NCBI RefSeq assembly: GCF_015776785.2
Contig: NZ_LFMD02000003.1
Coordinates: forward strand, 926,823 to 990,822
Reading direction: 5' to 3'
Origin: Kitasatospora sp. SUK 42
Lineage (GTDB): Bacteria > Actinomycetota > Actinomycetes > Streptomycetales > Streptomycetaceae
Length of the DNA stretch: 64,000 bases
A program made the position numbers and the translations under genes. The notes below the pieces were generated by a model. It was given only the letters and a program-made list of their open reading frames with translations. It did not search any database and was not told the origin of the DNA. Shown here piece by piece: positions 48,536 to 58,160 of this stretch (position 1 is its first letter; each line of letters begins with the position of its first letter).

Positions 48536-49189
48536 GTGCCGCACCCCGCCCTGACCCCCGACGAGCTGCTCACCACCACCCGCGCCGTCCGCAAGCGCCT
48601 CGACCTCACCCGCCCGGTGGAACGCCCGCTGATCGAGGAGTGCCTGGCCCTCGCGACCCAGGCGCCCACCGGCCGCAACCGCCAGCGCTGGGACTTCGTG
48701 GTCGTCACCGACCCTCAGCGCCGCGCCGCCCTGGCCGAGTTCTACCGGCTCGGCCTGGTCCGCCCCCGACAGCGGACCGCCGCCACCGGCGTGGACCGCA
48801 CCACCGGCGACCACCACCGCCGCGTCCGGCTCGCCGAGAGCGCCCAGCACCTGTTCGACCACCTGCACGAGGTGCCCGTCCTGGTGGTGCCGTGCATCCG
48901 GATCAAGGACCGGCGCGAGCTGGACACCCACGTCGGCCAGGCCAACACCTGGGGTTCGATCCTCCCGGCCACCTGGCAGTTCATGCTCGCCGCCCGCTCC
49001 CGCGGCCTCGGCACCGCCTGGACCACCGCGCACCTGCACTACGAGCGCGAGGCCGCCGCCGTGCTCGGCCTCCCGTACGAGACCGTCGCGCAGGCCGCCC
49101 TGATCCCGCTCGCGCACACCCTGGGCACCGACTTCCGCCCCGGCCCCCGGGTCGCCACCGCCGACATCGCCCACTGGGACACCTGGTAG
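48536..49189 (+). CDS. Nitroreductase family flavoprotein
   Basis: A 217-residue FMN-dependent nitroreductase. The opening TTRAVRKRLD matches the family's R-S-x-R segment that binds FMN phosphate; PTGRNRQRWDFVVV and GSILPATWQFMLAARSRGLGTAWTT form the flavin site. It reduces quinones, nitro compounds or other acceptors. GTG 48536 with GGAGG at good distance. It follows the MarR gene by 49 bases, a common regulator-target pair. Confidence 0.92.
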   Translation: MPHPALTPDELLTTTRAVRKRLDLTRPVERPLIEECLALATQAPTGRNRQRWDFVVVTDPQRRAALAEFYRLGLVRPRQRTAATGVDRTTGDHHRRVRLAESAQHLFDHLHEVPVLVVPCIRIKDRRELDTHVGQANTWGSILPATWQFMLAARSRGLGTAWTTAHLHYEREAAAVLGLPYETVAQAALIPLAHTLGTDFRPGPRVATADIAHWDTW

Positions 49190-49211
49190 CCCACCGCACG
49201 CACGGCCCACG

Positions 49212-49250
49212 CGAAGGGGCCGGCCCGGGAGTCCCGGACCGGCCCCTTCG
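49212..49250. terminator. Bidirectional terminator between nitroreductase and rodA
   Basis: CGAAGGGGCCGG and CCGGCCCCTTCG arms with inner CCCGGGA/TCCCGG pairing, between convergent genes. Confidence 0.8.
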
Positions 49251-49262
49251 GAGGACGGGCGA

Positions 49263-50462
49263 TCAGGCCGCTATCGGCCGCTGGCTGCGCACCGCCTGGA
49301 GCAGCCCGATGCCGATCCAGACCGCGAACATCGAGGATCCCCCGTAGGAGACGAAGGGCAGCGGGATGCCCGCGACCGGCATGATGCCCAGGCACATCCC
49401 TATGTTCTCGAAGGCCTGGAAGGAGAGCCAGGCGATGATCCCGGCCGACACGATCGTCCCGTACAGGTCGGTCGCCTGGCGGGCGATCCGGCAGGCCCGC
49501 CACAGGATCACGCCGACCAGCGCGATGATCGCCAGCGCGCCGACGAAGCCCAGCTCCTCACCGGCGACGGTGAACACGAAGTCGGTCTGCTGCTCCGGCA
49601 CGAACTGCCCGACGGTCTGCGTCCCGTGGAACAGCCCCTTGCCGGTCAGCCCGCCCGAGCCGATCGCGATCCGGGCCTGCGCGGTGTTGTAGCCGACGCC
49701 GTTCGGGTCCAGCTGCGGGTTGGCGAAGGCGGCGAAGCGGTCGATCTGGTACTGGCTCAGCAGCCCGAGCTTCCAGACCGCGACGCTCCCGCCGACGCCG
49801 ACCACCAGCAGGCCGACCACCCAGCGGTTGGCCGCGCCCGAGCCGAGCAGGATGCCCAGCACTATCGCGGACATCACCATGACCGACCCGGCGTCCGGCA
49901 TCAGCAGCACCAGGCCCATCGGCACGCAGGCCCAGATCAGCCCACGGAACACCGCCCGGTGCGAGGGGAACTCCCGTTCCCCCGCGTCCACCTGGTCCGC
50001 CAGCACGACCGCCATCGACAGCAGGATCGCCAGCTTCGCGAACTCGGCCGGCTGGACCGAGAAGCCGCCGCCGAGCTGGATCCACGAGTGCGCGCCGTTG
50101 ATGGTCGAGCCCAGCGGGCTGAGCGTGGCCATCAGCAGCAGCATCACGCCGGCGTAGAAGAACGGCACGATGGTGCGGAAGCGCCGACTCCCTATCGCTA
50201 TCACCACGGCGCACAGCACCAGCCCGACCACGACGTTGGTCAGGTGCCGGTACAGGAAGTACTGCGGGTCCCCGTGGGTCAGGTTGTCGCGCCCCCGGGT
50301 GGCCGACCAGACCAGCAGCGAGCTGCCGAGCGACAGGGCCAGCGCGGCCAGCAGCAGTATCCAGTCCAGCCGCCACAGCGGCGAGTCCTTGGCCAGGGCC
50401 TTGGAGACCCCGGTGCGCTGCGGGCTCAGCCGCAGCTGCCGGTAGGAGCCGTAGGAGGTCAT
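49263..50462 (-). CDS. rodA: RodA, SEDS-family peptidoglycan glycosyltransferase
   Basis: A 399-residue SEDS protein with about ten membrane helices. The family's catalytic-region motif near the C-terminus, IMPVAGIPLPFVSYGGSSM, and INGAHSWIQLGG, GQFVPEQQTDFVFTVAGEELGF are present. It polymerises glycan strands with PBP2. Start ATG 50462 overlaps the mrdA stop by four bases (ATGA). In Streptomyces RodA-type proteins act in aerial and spore wall synthesis. Confidence 0.95.
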   Translation of the reverse strand: MTSYGSYRQLRLSPQRTGVSKALAKDSPLWRLDWILLLAALALSLGSSLLVWSATRGRDNLTHGDPQYFLYRHLTNVVVGLVLCAVVIAIGSRRFRTIVPFFYAGVMLLLMATLSPLGSTINGAHSWIQLGGGFSVQPAEFAKLAILLSMAVVLADQVDAGEREFPSHRAVFRGLIWACVPMGLVLLMPDAGSVMVMSAIVLGILLGSGAANRWVVGLLVVGVGGSVAVWKLGLLSQYQIDRFAAFANPQLDPNGVGYNTAQARIAIGSGGLTGKGLFHGTQTVGQFVPEQQTDFVFTVAGEELGFVGALAIIALVGVILWRACRIARQATDLYGTIVSAGIIAWLSFQAFENIGMCLGIMPVAGIPLPFVSYGGSSMFAVWIGIGLLQAVRSQRPIAA

Positions 50463-52759
50463 GACCGCCCCCTTCCCGGGCCTCGGTTCGGTTCGAGCGC
50501 GGCGTCGGCCGCGGTGTACGGGGCCTGGCCGTCGGCCGGCGGCATCGGGTCGAGGAAGGTCGCGGCCAGGGCCGGACCGGACTGCGCCGAGGCGGCGTCG
50601 AACGGCACCGGGGCCTGGAGCACCGCGCCGGTGGCCTGGTCGACGGTGTAGGAGGCCGGCTTGATGATCGCGGTGCCGTCCGGGTTGAACTTCGGCAGCT
50701 CGGCCTGCGGCGCCGGCAGCAGCGCCTTGCCGTTGTCGATGTTGCCCTTGTCGTCCACGCCGTACAGCGACTGGTAGATCCGGCGGACGGCGTCACCGGA
50801 ACCGCCGGAGCCGGTGCCACCCTGGCTTATCGTCATGACGACCGCGTAGTCCTTGCTGTACGTCGTCAGCCAGGAGGTGGTCTGCTTGCCCTCGACCTCG
50901 GCGGTGCCGGTCTTGGCGTGCAGCTCGATCTTGTTCTGCGGCCAGCCGGCCCCGGCGAACTTCCAGGCGGCGGTACCGCTGGTGATGACGCCCGCGGTGG
51001 CCTGGTCGATGTAGCTGAGCAGCTTCTGGTCGCCGGGGAACTTGGCGTCCTCGTGCGGGGCGATCTCGCGGACGAGGTCCCCGCTCGGGCTTATCACCGC
51101 CTTGGCGATGGTCGGCCGGTAGAAGGTGCCGCCGTTGGCCAGCGCCGAGTAGATCCGGGCCATCTGGACCGGGGTGACCAGGGTGTCGCCCTGCCCGATC
51201 GCGAAGTTGACGGCGTCACCGGCGCGCATCTGGTAGCCGTCGACGCAGTTCTCCCGGGCGATCTGGTCGGAGAAGCTGTTGCCGCCCTTCTGCGCCTGCG
51301 CGCACCAGGCGTCCTTGTTGTTGTCGTAGAAGGACTGCTTCCACTGCCGGTCCGGCACCCGGCCGGGGACCTCGGACGGCAGGTCGATGCCGGTCTTGGC
51401 GCCGAGGCCGAACTCGTGGGCGGTCTTGAAGAACCAGTCGCCCGGATCCTTCTTCGGCTTGATGCCGCCGTCCTTCATCCACTGGTCGTACGCCAGGCCG
51501 TAGAAGACGGTGTCGCAGGAGACCTCCAGCGCCTTCTCCAGGGAGATCTGGCCGAAGTTCTCGCTCTCGAAGTTCTTGAACTCGCGACCGCCGATGGTCA
51601 TGCTCTTCGGGCAGTCGTAGTGGCCGTCGAGCGAGTAGCCGGCCTGCACGGCGGCGGTGGTGGAGACGACCTTGAAGGTCGAGCCGGGGGCGGACTGGCC
51701 CTGTATGGCCCGGTTCAGCAGCGGGAAGTTGGAGTCCTTGCCGGTCAGCGTCTGGTAGTCCTTGCCGCTGATGCCGCCCACCCAGAGGTTGGGGTCGTAC
51801 GTCGGCGCGCTCGCCATCGCGATGATCCGGCCGGTGTGCACGTCCATCACGACGGCGGCGCCGGAGTCGGCCTCGTAGTTGCGGTTGGTGACCTTGTCGA
51901 AGGTGTTCCGGGCGTCGGCCATGGCCTGCGCCAGGTTGTCCTCGACCACCTTCTGCACCCGGGCGTCGATGCTGGTGACCAGGTTGTTGCCGGTCTGCGG
52001 GGCGACGGTGCCGGCGGTGCCGATCACCCGGCCGAGGTTGTCCACCTCCAGCTTGGTGACGCCCGCGGTGCCGCGCAGGTCGCGGTCGTACACCGACTCC
52101 AGGCCGGCCCGGCCGATCTGGTCGGCCGGCAGGTAGCGGTCCAGTCCGCTCTTGTCGGCGGTCTTGCTGACCTCGTCGTCGGTGACCGGCGAGAGGTAGC
52201 CGAGCACCTGGGCCATGTTCGCGCCCTCGGCACCGGTGTAGCGGCGCAGGGCGGTGGGCTGCGCGGTGATCCCGGGGAAGTCCTCGCGGCGCTCCATTAT
52301 CTGCATCGCCTGCTGGGTGGTCGCGTCCTTGGTGACCGGGATCGGCTGGTAGGGAGAACCGTTCCAGCAGGGCTGCGGGGTCTTGGCGTCGCAGAGCCGG
52401 ACCTTCTCCTGCACGTCCTTGGCGGGCATCCCGAGCACGTCGGCCAGCCGGGCCAGGACCGCCTTGCCGCCGTCCTTCTGCTGGAGCAGCGAGGTGCGGC
52501 TGACGGAGACCACCAGCCGGGTCTCGTTGCCGGCCAGGACCCGCCCGGAGGCGTCCAGGATCTCGCCGCGGACGGACGGTTCGACCACCTCGCGGATGTG
52601 GTTGCCGGTCGCCTTGGCGGTGTACTCCTTGGCGTTGCGGATCTGCAGGTACCACAGCCGCCCGCCGAGGGTGGCGAGCAGCGACAGCACCAGGATCTGC
52701 AGCACCACCAGACGGATCGTCACCCGCCGGGTGCGGCCGGTCTCGGGGATGTTGCTCAC
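50459..52759 (-). CDS. mrdA: Penicillin-binding protein 2 (class B transpeptidase)
   Basis: A 766-residue class B PBP. It has a short cytoplasmic start, one membrane helix (RLVVLQILVLSLLATLGG), a dimerisation/pedestal domain and the transpeptidase domain. The active-site Ser is in APGSTFKVV (about residue 359), SCD near 418 replaces the usual SxN, and KTGTAE is near 612. It cross-links peptidoglycan in the elongation or spore-wall machinery. GTG 52759. A Pro/Ala-rich extension follows the domain. Downstream of mreD by 57 bases. Confidence 0.95.
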   Translation of the reverse strand: MSNIPETGRTRRVTIRLVVLQILVLSLLATLGGRLWYLQIRNAKEYTAKATGNHIREVVEPSVRGEILDASGRVLAGNETRLVVSVSRTSLLQQKDGGKAVLARLADVLGMPAKDVQEKVRLCDAKTPQPCWNGSPYQPIPVTKDATTQQAMQIMERREDFPGITAQPTALRRYTGAEGANMAQVLGYLSPVTDDEVSKTADKSGLDRYLPADQIGRAGLESVYDRDLRGTAGVTKLEVDNLGRVIGTAGTVAPQTGNNLVTSIDARVQKVVEDNLAQAMADARNTFDKVTNRNYEADSGAAVVMDVHTGRIIAMASAPTYDPNLWVGGISGKDYQTLTGKDSNFPLLNRAIQGQSAPGSTFKVVSTTAAVQAGYSLDGHYDCPKSMTIGGREFKNFESENFGQISLEKALEVSCDTVFYGLAYDQWMKDGGIKPKKDPGDWFFKTAHEFGLGAKTGIDLPSEVPGRVPDRQWKQSFYDNNKDAWCAQAQKGGNSFSDQIARENCVDGYQMRAGDAVNFAIGQGDTLVTPVQMARIYSALANGGTFYRPTIAKAVISPSGDLVREIAPHEDAKFPGDQKLLSYIDQATAGVITSGTAAWKFAGAGWPQNKIELHAKTGTAEVEGKQTTSWLTTYSKDYAVVMTISQGGTGSGGSGDAVRRIYQSLYGVDDKGNIDNGKALLPAPQAELPKFNPDGTAIIKPASYTVDQATGAVLQAPVPFDAASAQSGPALAATFLDPMPPADGQAPYTAADAALEPNRGPGRGRS

Positions 52760-52816
52760 GTCTCGTGCGCTCCAGGATACGGGAAGGTCAGGAGGTCGGG
52801 GGCCGGGACGGGCCGG

Positions 52817-53458
52817 TTACGGGCGCCGGGCGAAGCCGGGCACGCGCCGCTTCTTGTAGGACGGGCCGGACGAGATGTCACGCGTGGTCCGGTAGCGGGC
52901 CAGCGAGCCCAGGCCCGGGCCGCCCTCGTCGTCGTCGCTGGCGGCGGCCACCGGGTCGCGGCCGAAGCGGCGGCCGAACATCATCACCAGCGGCACCACG
53001 AACGGGGCCAGCAGCAGGTCGTACAGCAGGGCGCTGATCACCAGGCCGCCGAGGCCGACGTGCCGGGCCGCGGTGTCGCCGACCAGGGCGCCGACCGTCG
53101 CGTACAGCAGGGTGGAGGCGATCGACGCGGCGCCGACCACCAGCAGCGAGCCGAAGACGGAGCGCTGGCGGCCGTACTCGGAGCGCAGCAGCCCGGCGGC
53201 GTAGCCCATCAGACAGAGCACCAGCGCGTAGCGGCCGATCGCGTGGTCGGAGGGCGGCGCGAGGTCGGCCAGCAGGCCGGCCGAGAAGCCGACCAGGCAG
53301 CCGCCGGTCGGGCCGTAGACCATGGCCAGGCCGACCACGACCAGCAGCAGTATGTCCGGGGTGGCCCCCGGGAGCTGGAGCCGGCCGAACACGCTGACCT
53401 GGAGGATCAGGCCGAGCAGGATCAGGACGGCGGAGACGGGGATGCGGGCGAGGCGCAT
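52817..53458 (-). CDS. mreD: Rod shape-determining protein MreD
   Basis: A 213-residue membrane protein with about five helices and the MreD-type VGLAMVYGPTGGCLVGFSAGLLADLAPPS and GYAAGLLRSEYGR. Helps localise the cell-wall elongation machinery. ATG 53458, three bases after the mreC stop. The C-terminal 45 residues are basic and cytoplasmic. Confidence 0.94.
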   Translation of the reverse strand: MRLARIPVSAVLILLGLILQVSVFGRLQLPGATPDILLLVVVGLAMVYGPTGGCLVGFSAGLLADLAPPSDHAIGRYALVLCLMGYAAGLLRSEYGRQRSVFGSLLVVGAASIASTLLYATVGALVGDTAARHVGLGGLVISALLYDLLLAPFVVPLVMMFGRRFGRDPVAAASDDDEGGPGLGSLARYRTTRDISSGPSYKKRRVPGFARRP

Positions 53459-53461
53459 GGC

Positions 53462-54382
53462 TCAGTTCCCCCCAGTGGGATTGGCGGGCGAGGCGGCGGG
53501 CGCGGTGGCCGGCGCCTGACCCTGGGCCGGCGGCAGGACGGCGTCACGCGGGTCGGCGCGCGGCGGCACCACCACCACACCGACCAGGTCCAGCCGGGTG
53601 AACTGGACGAACGGCTCGACCAGGACGGTCTTGGTCAGCTGGCCCGCGTTGGCCTGGACCTCGACGACCTTGCCGACCGGGACGCCGGGCACGAACGGGC
53701 GGCCGCTCTGCGAGCCGAAGGTGACCAGCCGGTCGCCAGCCTTGACCTGCGCCTTTCCGTTGAGCAGGGAGACCTTCATCGGGCTGTCGCCACCGCCGGA
53801 GGCGAAGCCGATCTCGCCGCTGCCCTCCAGCCGGGTGCCGGCCGAGAAGCCGGGGTCGGAGGCGAGCAGCACGGTGGAGGTGGTCGGGGCGACGGTGGTG
53901 ATCCGGCCGACCAGGCCCTGGCCGTTGATCACCGTCATGTCGCGGGTCAGGCCGTCGTCGCTGCCCGCGTCGATGGTGATGGTCCAGGAGAAGCCCTGGG
54001 CCGGGCCGATCGCGATGACCTGGGCGGCCTTGACGGTGTAGCCGCCGGCGCCGGCGGTGCGCAGCAGGTCGTCCAGCTGTTTGGTGCGCCCGGCGGCCAT
54101 GTCGGAGGAGGCGAGCTTCTGCCGTAGTTCGGTGTTCTCGCGGGCGAGCTGGTCCGCGCGGCCGCTGTCGGTGGCGGCGTCGCGGAAGGCCCGGACGGTG
54201 TTGGCCACCGGGTCCACGACGGTGGCGGCGCCGCGCTCGACCGGACCGAGGACGCTGGCGGCCGCGTGCCGGGCCGGGCCGAGCGGGGAGTCCTCACCGC
54301 CCTTGATGTCCACGGTGATGAGCGCGAAGGCGACGGCCACCAGCAGGATGAGCAGCAGCCGGCTCTCTCGTGTGTCCCTCAC
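53462..54382 (-). CDS. mreC: Rod shape-determining protein MreC
   Basis: A 306-residue single-pass protein: membrane helix RLLLILLVAVAFALITVDI, a short coiled coil (about residues 75-100, DQLARENTELRQKLASS) and the beta-rich periplasmic domain with VIAIGPAQGFSWTITIDAGSDDGL. It links MreB and PBPs. Start GTG 54382. Ala/Pro/Thr-rich tail. Confidence 0.95.
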   Translation of the reverse strand: MRDTRESRLLLILLVAVAFALITVDIKGGEDSPLGPARHAAASVLGPVERGAATVVDPVANTVRAFRDAATDSGRADQLARENTELRQKLASSDMAAGRTKQLDDLLRTAGAGGYTVKAAQVIAIGPAQGFSWTITIDAGSDDGLTRDMTVINGQGLVGRITTVAPTTSTVLLASDPGFSAGTRLEGSGEIGFASGGGDSPMKVSLLNGKAQVKAGDRLVTFGSQSGRPFVPGVPVGKVVEVQANAGQLTKTVLVEPFVQFTRLDLVGVVVVPPRADPRDAVLPPAQGQAPATAPAASPANPTGGN

Positions 54383-54476
54383 GGTGCTGGTACTGCCCCT
54401 TCGTACCGGGCGGCCGCCCGGGGCTGTGGGGCCCGGGCGGCGGCCCGTTCAGTTGAGTGTCGGATTCGTCGTGGTG

Positions 54477-55514
54477 CTAACGGCGCGGCGAGGCGTCCAG
54501 TACCTGCTGGAGCGCCTCGAACTCCTCGACGCACTTGCCGGAGCCGAGCGCGACGGAGTCGAGCGGGTTCTCGGCGATGTGGATCGGCATGCCGGTCTCG
54601 CGGCGCAGCCGCTCGTCCAGGCCGCGCAGCAGGGCGCCGCCGCCGGTGAGCACGATGCCGCGGTCCATGACGTCGCCGGCCAGCTCGGGCGGGCACTGGT
54701 CGAGGGTGGTCTTGACCGCGTCGATGATGGCGTTGACCGGCTCGTCGATGGCCTCGCGGACCTCGGCGGCGGAGATGACCACGGTCTTGGGCAGGCCGCT
54801 GACCAGGTCGCGGCCGCGGATCTCGGCGTGCTCGTCCTTCTCGCCCTCCGCGCCGAAGGCGCTGCCGATGCTCATCTTGATCTGCTCGGCGCTGCGCTCG
54901 CCGAGGAGGAGGGAGTACTCCTTCTTGATGTGCTGGACGATCGCGTTGTCGAGCTCGTCGCCGGCCACCCTGATGGACTGGGCGGTGACGATGCCGCCGA
55001 GGGAGATGACGGCGACCTCGGTGGTGCCGCCGCCGATGTCGACGACCATGTTGCCGGTGGCCTCGTGGACGGGGAGTCCGGCGCCGATCGCGGCGGCCAT
55101 CGGCTCCTCGATGATGTGCACCTGGCGGGCGCCGGCCTGCGAGGAGGCCTCGATGACGGCGCGGCGCTCGACCCCGGTGATGCCGGAGGGCACGCAGACC
55201 ACGACGCGCGGGCGGGCGAGGTAGCGGCGGCGGTGGATCTTGAGGATGAAGTAGCGCAGCATCCGCTCGGTGATCTCGAAGTCGGCGATCACGCCGTCCT
55301 TGAGCGGGCGGATGGCGACGATGTTGCCCGGCGTGCGGCCGATCATCTTCTTGGCCTCGGCGCCGACCGCGAGGATCCCACCGGTGTTGGTGTTGACCGC
55401 GACGACGGACGGCTCGTTGAGGACGATGCCCTTGCCCCTGACGTACACCAGCGTATTGGCTGTTCCGAGGTCGATCGCCAAGTCGCGGCCGATGAACGAC
55501 AGGTTGCTCGCCAT
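54477..55514 (-). CDS. mreB: Actin-like cell-shape protein MreB
   Basis: A 345-residue MreB: phosphate motif [16 protein letters not shown] at residue 14, second phosphate loop [13 protein letters not shown], and adenosine motif [12 protein letters not shown]. It polymerises on the membrane; in Streptomyces it acts mainly in spore wall formation. ATG 55514; its upstream region holds an ECF-type promoter motif. Operon mreB-mreC-mreD-mrdA-rodA. Confidence 0.98.
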   Translation of the reverse strand: MASNLSFIGRDLAIDLGTANTLVYVRGKGIVLNEPSVVAVNTNTGGILAVGAEAKKMIGRTPGNIVAIRPLKDGVIADFEITERMLRYFILKIHRRRYLARPRVVVCVPSGITGVERRAVIEASSQAGARQVHIIEEPMAAAIGAGLPVHEATGNMVVDIGGGTTEVAVISLGGIVTAQSIRVAGDELDNAIVQHIKKEYSLLLGERSAEQIKMSIGSAFGAEGEKDEHAEIRGRDLVSGLPKTVVISAAEVREAIDEPVNAIIDAVKTTLDQCPPELAGDVMDRGIVLTGGGALLRGLDERLRRETGMPIHIAENPLDSVALGSGKCVEEFEALQQVLDASPRR

Positions 55515-55709
55515 GGGGTGTAGGTGCCTTCCCGGGCTCGGAGTTCATGGGGGTGGACGGATGCGCGCGCCCACGCTTGGGCGGAGACCAGCTGAGCTGC
55601 CTTACCGGGCCCTTGAGTCGCGTCCATCGTAGTCACGCCGCGCGGTACGGACGTCGACGTGGGGCATACCGTCCATTGTCCGGAGCGTGATCGCTTCTCC
55701 GAGGATTGG

Positions 55710-55735
55710 GACGCCGTGTCGGCGCCCCCAGTTCC
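55710..55735 (-). promoter_or_regulatory. Candidate sigma-E-type (ECF) promoter of the mre operon
   Basis: GGAAC at 55731-55735 and CGTC at 55710-55713 with 17 bases between, on the minus strand, about 200 bases before mreB and after the ndk terminator. This is the form of ECF promoter used by envelope-stress sigma factors of Streptomyces. Confidence 0.5.
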
Positions 55736-55753
55736 CTATTTCACGATAAGAAT

Positions 55754-55785
55754 GCCCCGGCCGGGCCAATGGTCCCGACCGGGGC
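55754..55785 (-). terminator. Terminator of ndk
   Basis: GCCCCGG and CCGGGGC arms with further CGGG/CCCG pairing, followed on the minus strand by ATTCTTAT. About 60 bases beyond the ndk stop. Confidence 0.7.
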
Positions 55786-55845
55786 GGTACGAACGTCCTT
55801 CCGGGCGTGTCGCCCGGTCTCCCGGGCGGCCGTCCCGGCCCCGGA

Positions 55846-56259
55846 TCAGGCGTGCGCCGGGAAGAAGATCTTGATCTCGCGCTCGGCGGACTCCGGGGAG
55901 TCGGAGGCGTGGATCAGGTTCTCGCGGGTGATCGTCGCGTAGTCGCCGCGGATGGTGCCGGCCCCGGCCTCCAGCGGGTTGGTGGCCCCGGCCAGCATGC
56001 GGATGCCGCGCACGACCTCCTCGCCCTCGACGATCAGCGCGATCGACGGACCGGAGGTCATGAACTCCAGCAGCGGCTCGTAGAACGGGCGGCCGACGTG
56101 CTCCGCGTAGTGCTGCTCCAGCGTCGCCCGGTCGAAGGTGCGCAGCTCGACGGCGGCGAACCGCCAGCCGGCCTTGCGCTCGATGCGGCTGATGATCTCG
56201 CCGGCCAGGCCGCGGCGGACGGCGTCGGGCTTGAGCAGGACGAGAGTGCGCTGGGACAC
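55846..56259 (-). CDS. ndk: Nucleoside diphosphate kinase
   Basis: A 137-residue NDK with the opening RTLVLLKPDAVRRGL, the nucleotide-binding segment and the catalytic His in NLIHASDSPESAEREI. Balances nucleoside triphosphates by phosphate transfer. ATG 56259. Located between the mre operon and folC, as expected for Streptomyces. Confidence 0.98.
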   Translation of the reverse strand: MSQRTLVLLKPDAVRRGLAGEIISRIERKAGWRFAAVELRTFDRATLEQHYAEHVGRPFYEPLLEFMTSGPSIALIVEGEEVVRGIRMLAGATNPLEAGAGTIRGDYATITRENLIHASDSPESAEREIKIFFPAHA

Positions 56260-56369
56260 GGTGCGTCTCCTGGGTGTTCGGTACGGCTGACGGTCGGGCC
56301 GACGGAGCGGGAGCCGACACGGCAGAGGTTACCTTGCGTACACGGCGTGTCGGCTCGCCGGTCCGGCAT

Positions 56370-56720
56370 CTATGCCTGTACGGGCACGGCCTCCGCGGCC
56401 GCGCGGGCGGCCTTGAACTCGTCGACCTTGCGGCCGTAGTGCACCGAGCACCACCACAGGCCGGCGAAGACCAGGCCGAGGCCGAACATGGTCGGCAGGA
56501 TGAAGCCGCTGGCGATCAGGCCGATCTGGAGCGCCCAGCCGATCTGCACCGCGCCGGGCCGGTTGATCATGCCGCAGAGCACGATGCACAGGGCCATCGC
56601 GATGCCGCTGACCGTCCAGATCTCCCCGGTGGAGACGTCGGAGAGCCGCATCGCGACCAGCGCCGCGAACATGATCAGCAACGCCTCGCCGATCAGTGTC
56701 GAGGAGCAGAGCGTCCTCAT
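56370..56720 (-). CDS. DUF4233 membrane protein
   Basis: A 116-residue protein with three or four helices (LIMFAALVAMRLSDV, IAMALCIVLCGM, IGWALQIGLIASGFILPTMFGLGLVFAGLWWCSV). It starts at ATG 56720, one base after the folC stop, so it is translationally coupled. This DUF is found directly behind folC in actinobacteria; role unknown. Acidic/basic C-terminus is cytoplasmic. Confidence 0.9.
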   Translation of the reverse strand: MRTLCSSTLIGEALLIMFAALVAMRLSDVSTGEIWTVSGIAMALCIVLCGMINRPGAVQIGWALQIGLIASGFILPTMFGLGLVFAGLWWCSVHYGRKVDEFKAARAAAEAVPVQA

Positions 56721-56721
56721 G

Positions 56722-58119
56722 TCACTTCCTCCCGAGCAGCAGGCGGGCCTCGCCCACCGTGATGACCGAACCGGTGACCAGCACCCCGGCGCCGCCGAGG
56801 TCGCCCTCCTCCTCGGCCAGGGTGACGGCGGCGGCGATGGCGTCGTCGAGCCGGGGCTCGACCTGGACGCGGTCCTCGCCGAAGATCTCGACGGCCAGGG
56901 CCGCGAGCGCGTCCACGTCCATCGCGCGGTGGGTGGAGTTCTGGGTGACGACGACCTCGGCCAGTATCGGCTCGAAGGCCTCCAGCACGCCGGCCACGTC
57001 CTTGTCCCCGGAGGTGCCGACCACGCCGACCAGGCGGGTGAAGCCGAAGGACTCGGAGATCGCGGCGACGGTGGCCTGGGCGCCGTGCGGGTTGTGCGCG
57101 GCGTCCAGGATGATCGTGGGGCTGCGGCGGACGATCTCCAGGCGGCCCGGCGAGGAGACGCCGGAGAAGGCCTGGCGGATCTTGTCGACGTCGAGCTGGC
57201 CGCCGCGGGCGCCGCCGACGCCGAAGAAGGCCTCGACCGCGGCCAGCGCCAGCGCCGCGTTGTGCGCCTGGTACTCGCCGTGCAGCGGGATGAAGACGTC
57301 CTCGTACTCCTCGCCGCCGAGCCCGCGCAGGGTCACCAGCTGGCCGCCGACGGCGAGTTCACGGCGGATCACGCCGAACTCCATGCCCTCGCGGGCGACC
57401 GTGGCGTCCACCTCGACGGCCCGGCGCAGGATGGTCTGGGCGGCGTCCAGCTGCTGCTGGGCGACCACGGCGACGGCACCGGACTTGATGATCCCGGACT
57501 TCTCGCCCGCGATCTCGCCGGTGGTCTCGCCGAGCTTGTCGGTGTGGTCCAGACCGATCGGGGTGATCACCGCGACGGCGGCGTCGATGACGTTGGTGGC
57601 GTCCCAGGTGCCGCCCATGCCGACCTCGACCACGGCGACGTCCACCGGGGCGTCGGCGAAGGCCGCGTAGGCCATGCCGGTCAGCACCTCGAAGAAGGAC
57701 ATCGCCACCGGCTGCGCCGCGTCGACCATCTGCACGTAGGGCTCGATGTCGCGGTAGACCTCGACGAAGCGCTCGGGGGTGATCGGGGCGCCGTCCAGGC
57801 TGATCCGCTCGGTGACGCTCTCCACGTGCGGGCTGGTGTAGCGCCCGGTGCGCAGCTCGAAGGTGTTGAGCAGCTGCTCGATCATCCGGGCGGTGGAGGT
57901 CTTGCCGTTGGTGCCGGTGACGTGGATGGAGGGGAAGGACCGCTGGGGCTGGCCCAGGATGTCCATCAGCGCCTCGATCCGGTCGAGCGAGGGCTCCAGT
58001 TTGTTCTCCGGCCAGCGCTTGGACAGCTCCAGTTCGACGTCCCGCAGGGTGTCGCCGGGACCGCCGTCGGAGGGGCGGAGGGTGTACGGGTTCGGGTCGG
58101 CCTTGTCGCTCACGACCAC
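56722..58119 (-). CDS. folC: Folylpolyglutamate synthase / dihydrofolate synthase
   Basis: A 465-residue Mur-ligase-fold enzyme. ATP P-loop HVTGTNGKTSTARM is near residue 66, the Mur-type VVEVGMGGTWDATN near 170, and LDAAHNPHGAQ marks the C-terminal domain. It adds Glu to dihydropteroate and extends folates. GTG 58119 or GTG 58113 could start it; both are followed by SDKADPNPYTL. Leader shares a divergent region with the glycosyltransferase gene. Confidence 0.96.
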   Translation of the reverse strand: MVVSDKADPNPYTLRPSDGGPGDTLRDVELELSKRWPENKLEPSLDRIEALMDILGQPQRSFPSIHVTGTNGKTSTARMIEQLLNTFELRTGRYTSPHVESVTERISLDGAPITPERFVEVYRDIEPYVQMVDAAQPVAMSFFEVLTGMAYAAFADAPVDVAVVEVGMGGTWDATNVIDAAVAVITPIGLDHTDKLGETTGEIAGEKSGIIKSGAVAVVAQQQLDAAQTILRRAVEVDATVAREGMEFGVIRRELAVGGQLVTLRGLGGEEYEDVFIPLHGEYQAHNAALALAAVEAFFGVGGARGGQLDVDKIRQAFSGVSSPGRLEIVRRSPTIILDAAHNPHGAQATVAAISESFGFTRLVGVVGTSGDKDVAGVLEAFEPILAEVVVTQNSTHRAMDVDALAALAVEIFGEDRVQVEPRLDDAIAAAVTLAEEEGDLGGAGVLVTGSVITVGEARLLLGRK

Positions 58120-58141
58120 AGTCTACGGAGCGGCGGCGGTG

Positions 58142-58160
58142 TGTTCTCACGGGGTGAGAA
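58142..58160. promoter_or_regulatory. Palindrome in the AT-rich divergent region before the glycosyltransferase
   Basis: GTTCTCAC-GGG-GTGAGAAC is a perfect inverted repeat, 22 bp upstream of folC and about 140 bp before the glycosyltransferase ATG. The gap (58161-58260) is far more AT-rich than the rest of the window and holds two copies of ATCGATTC, at 58213 and 58244. Confidence 0.5.
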
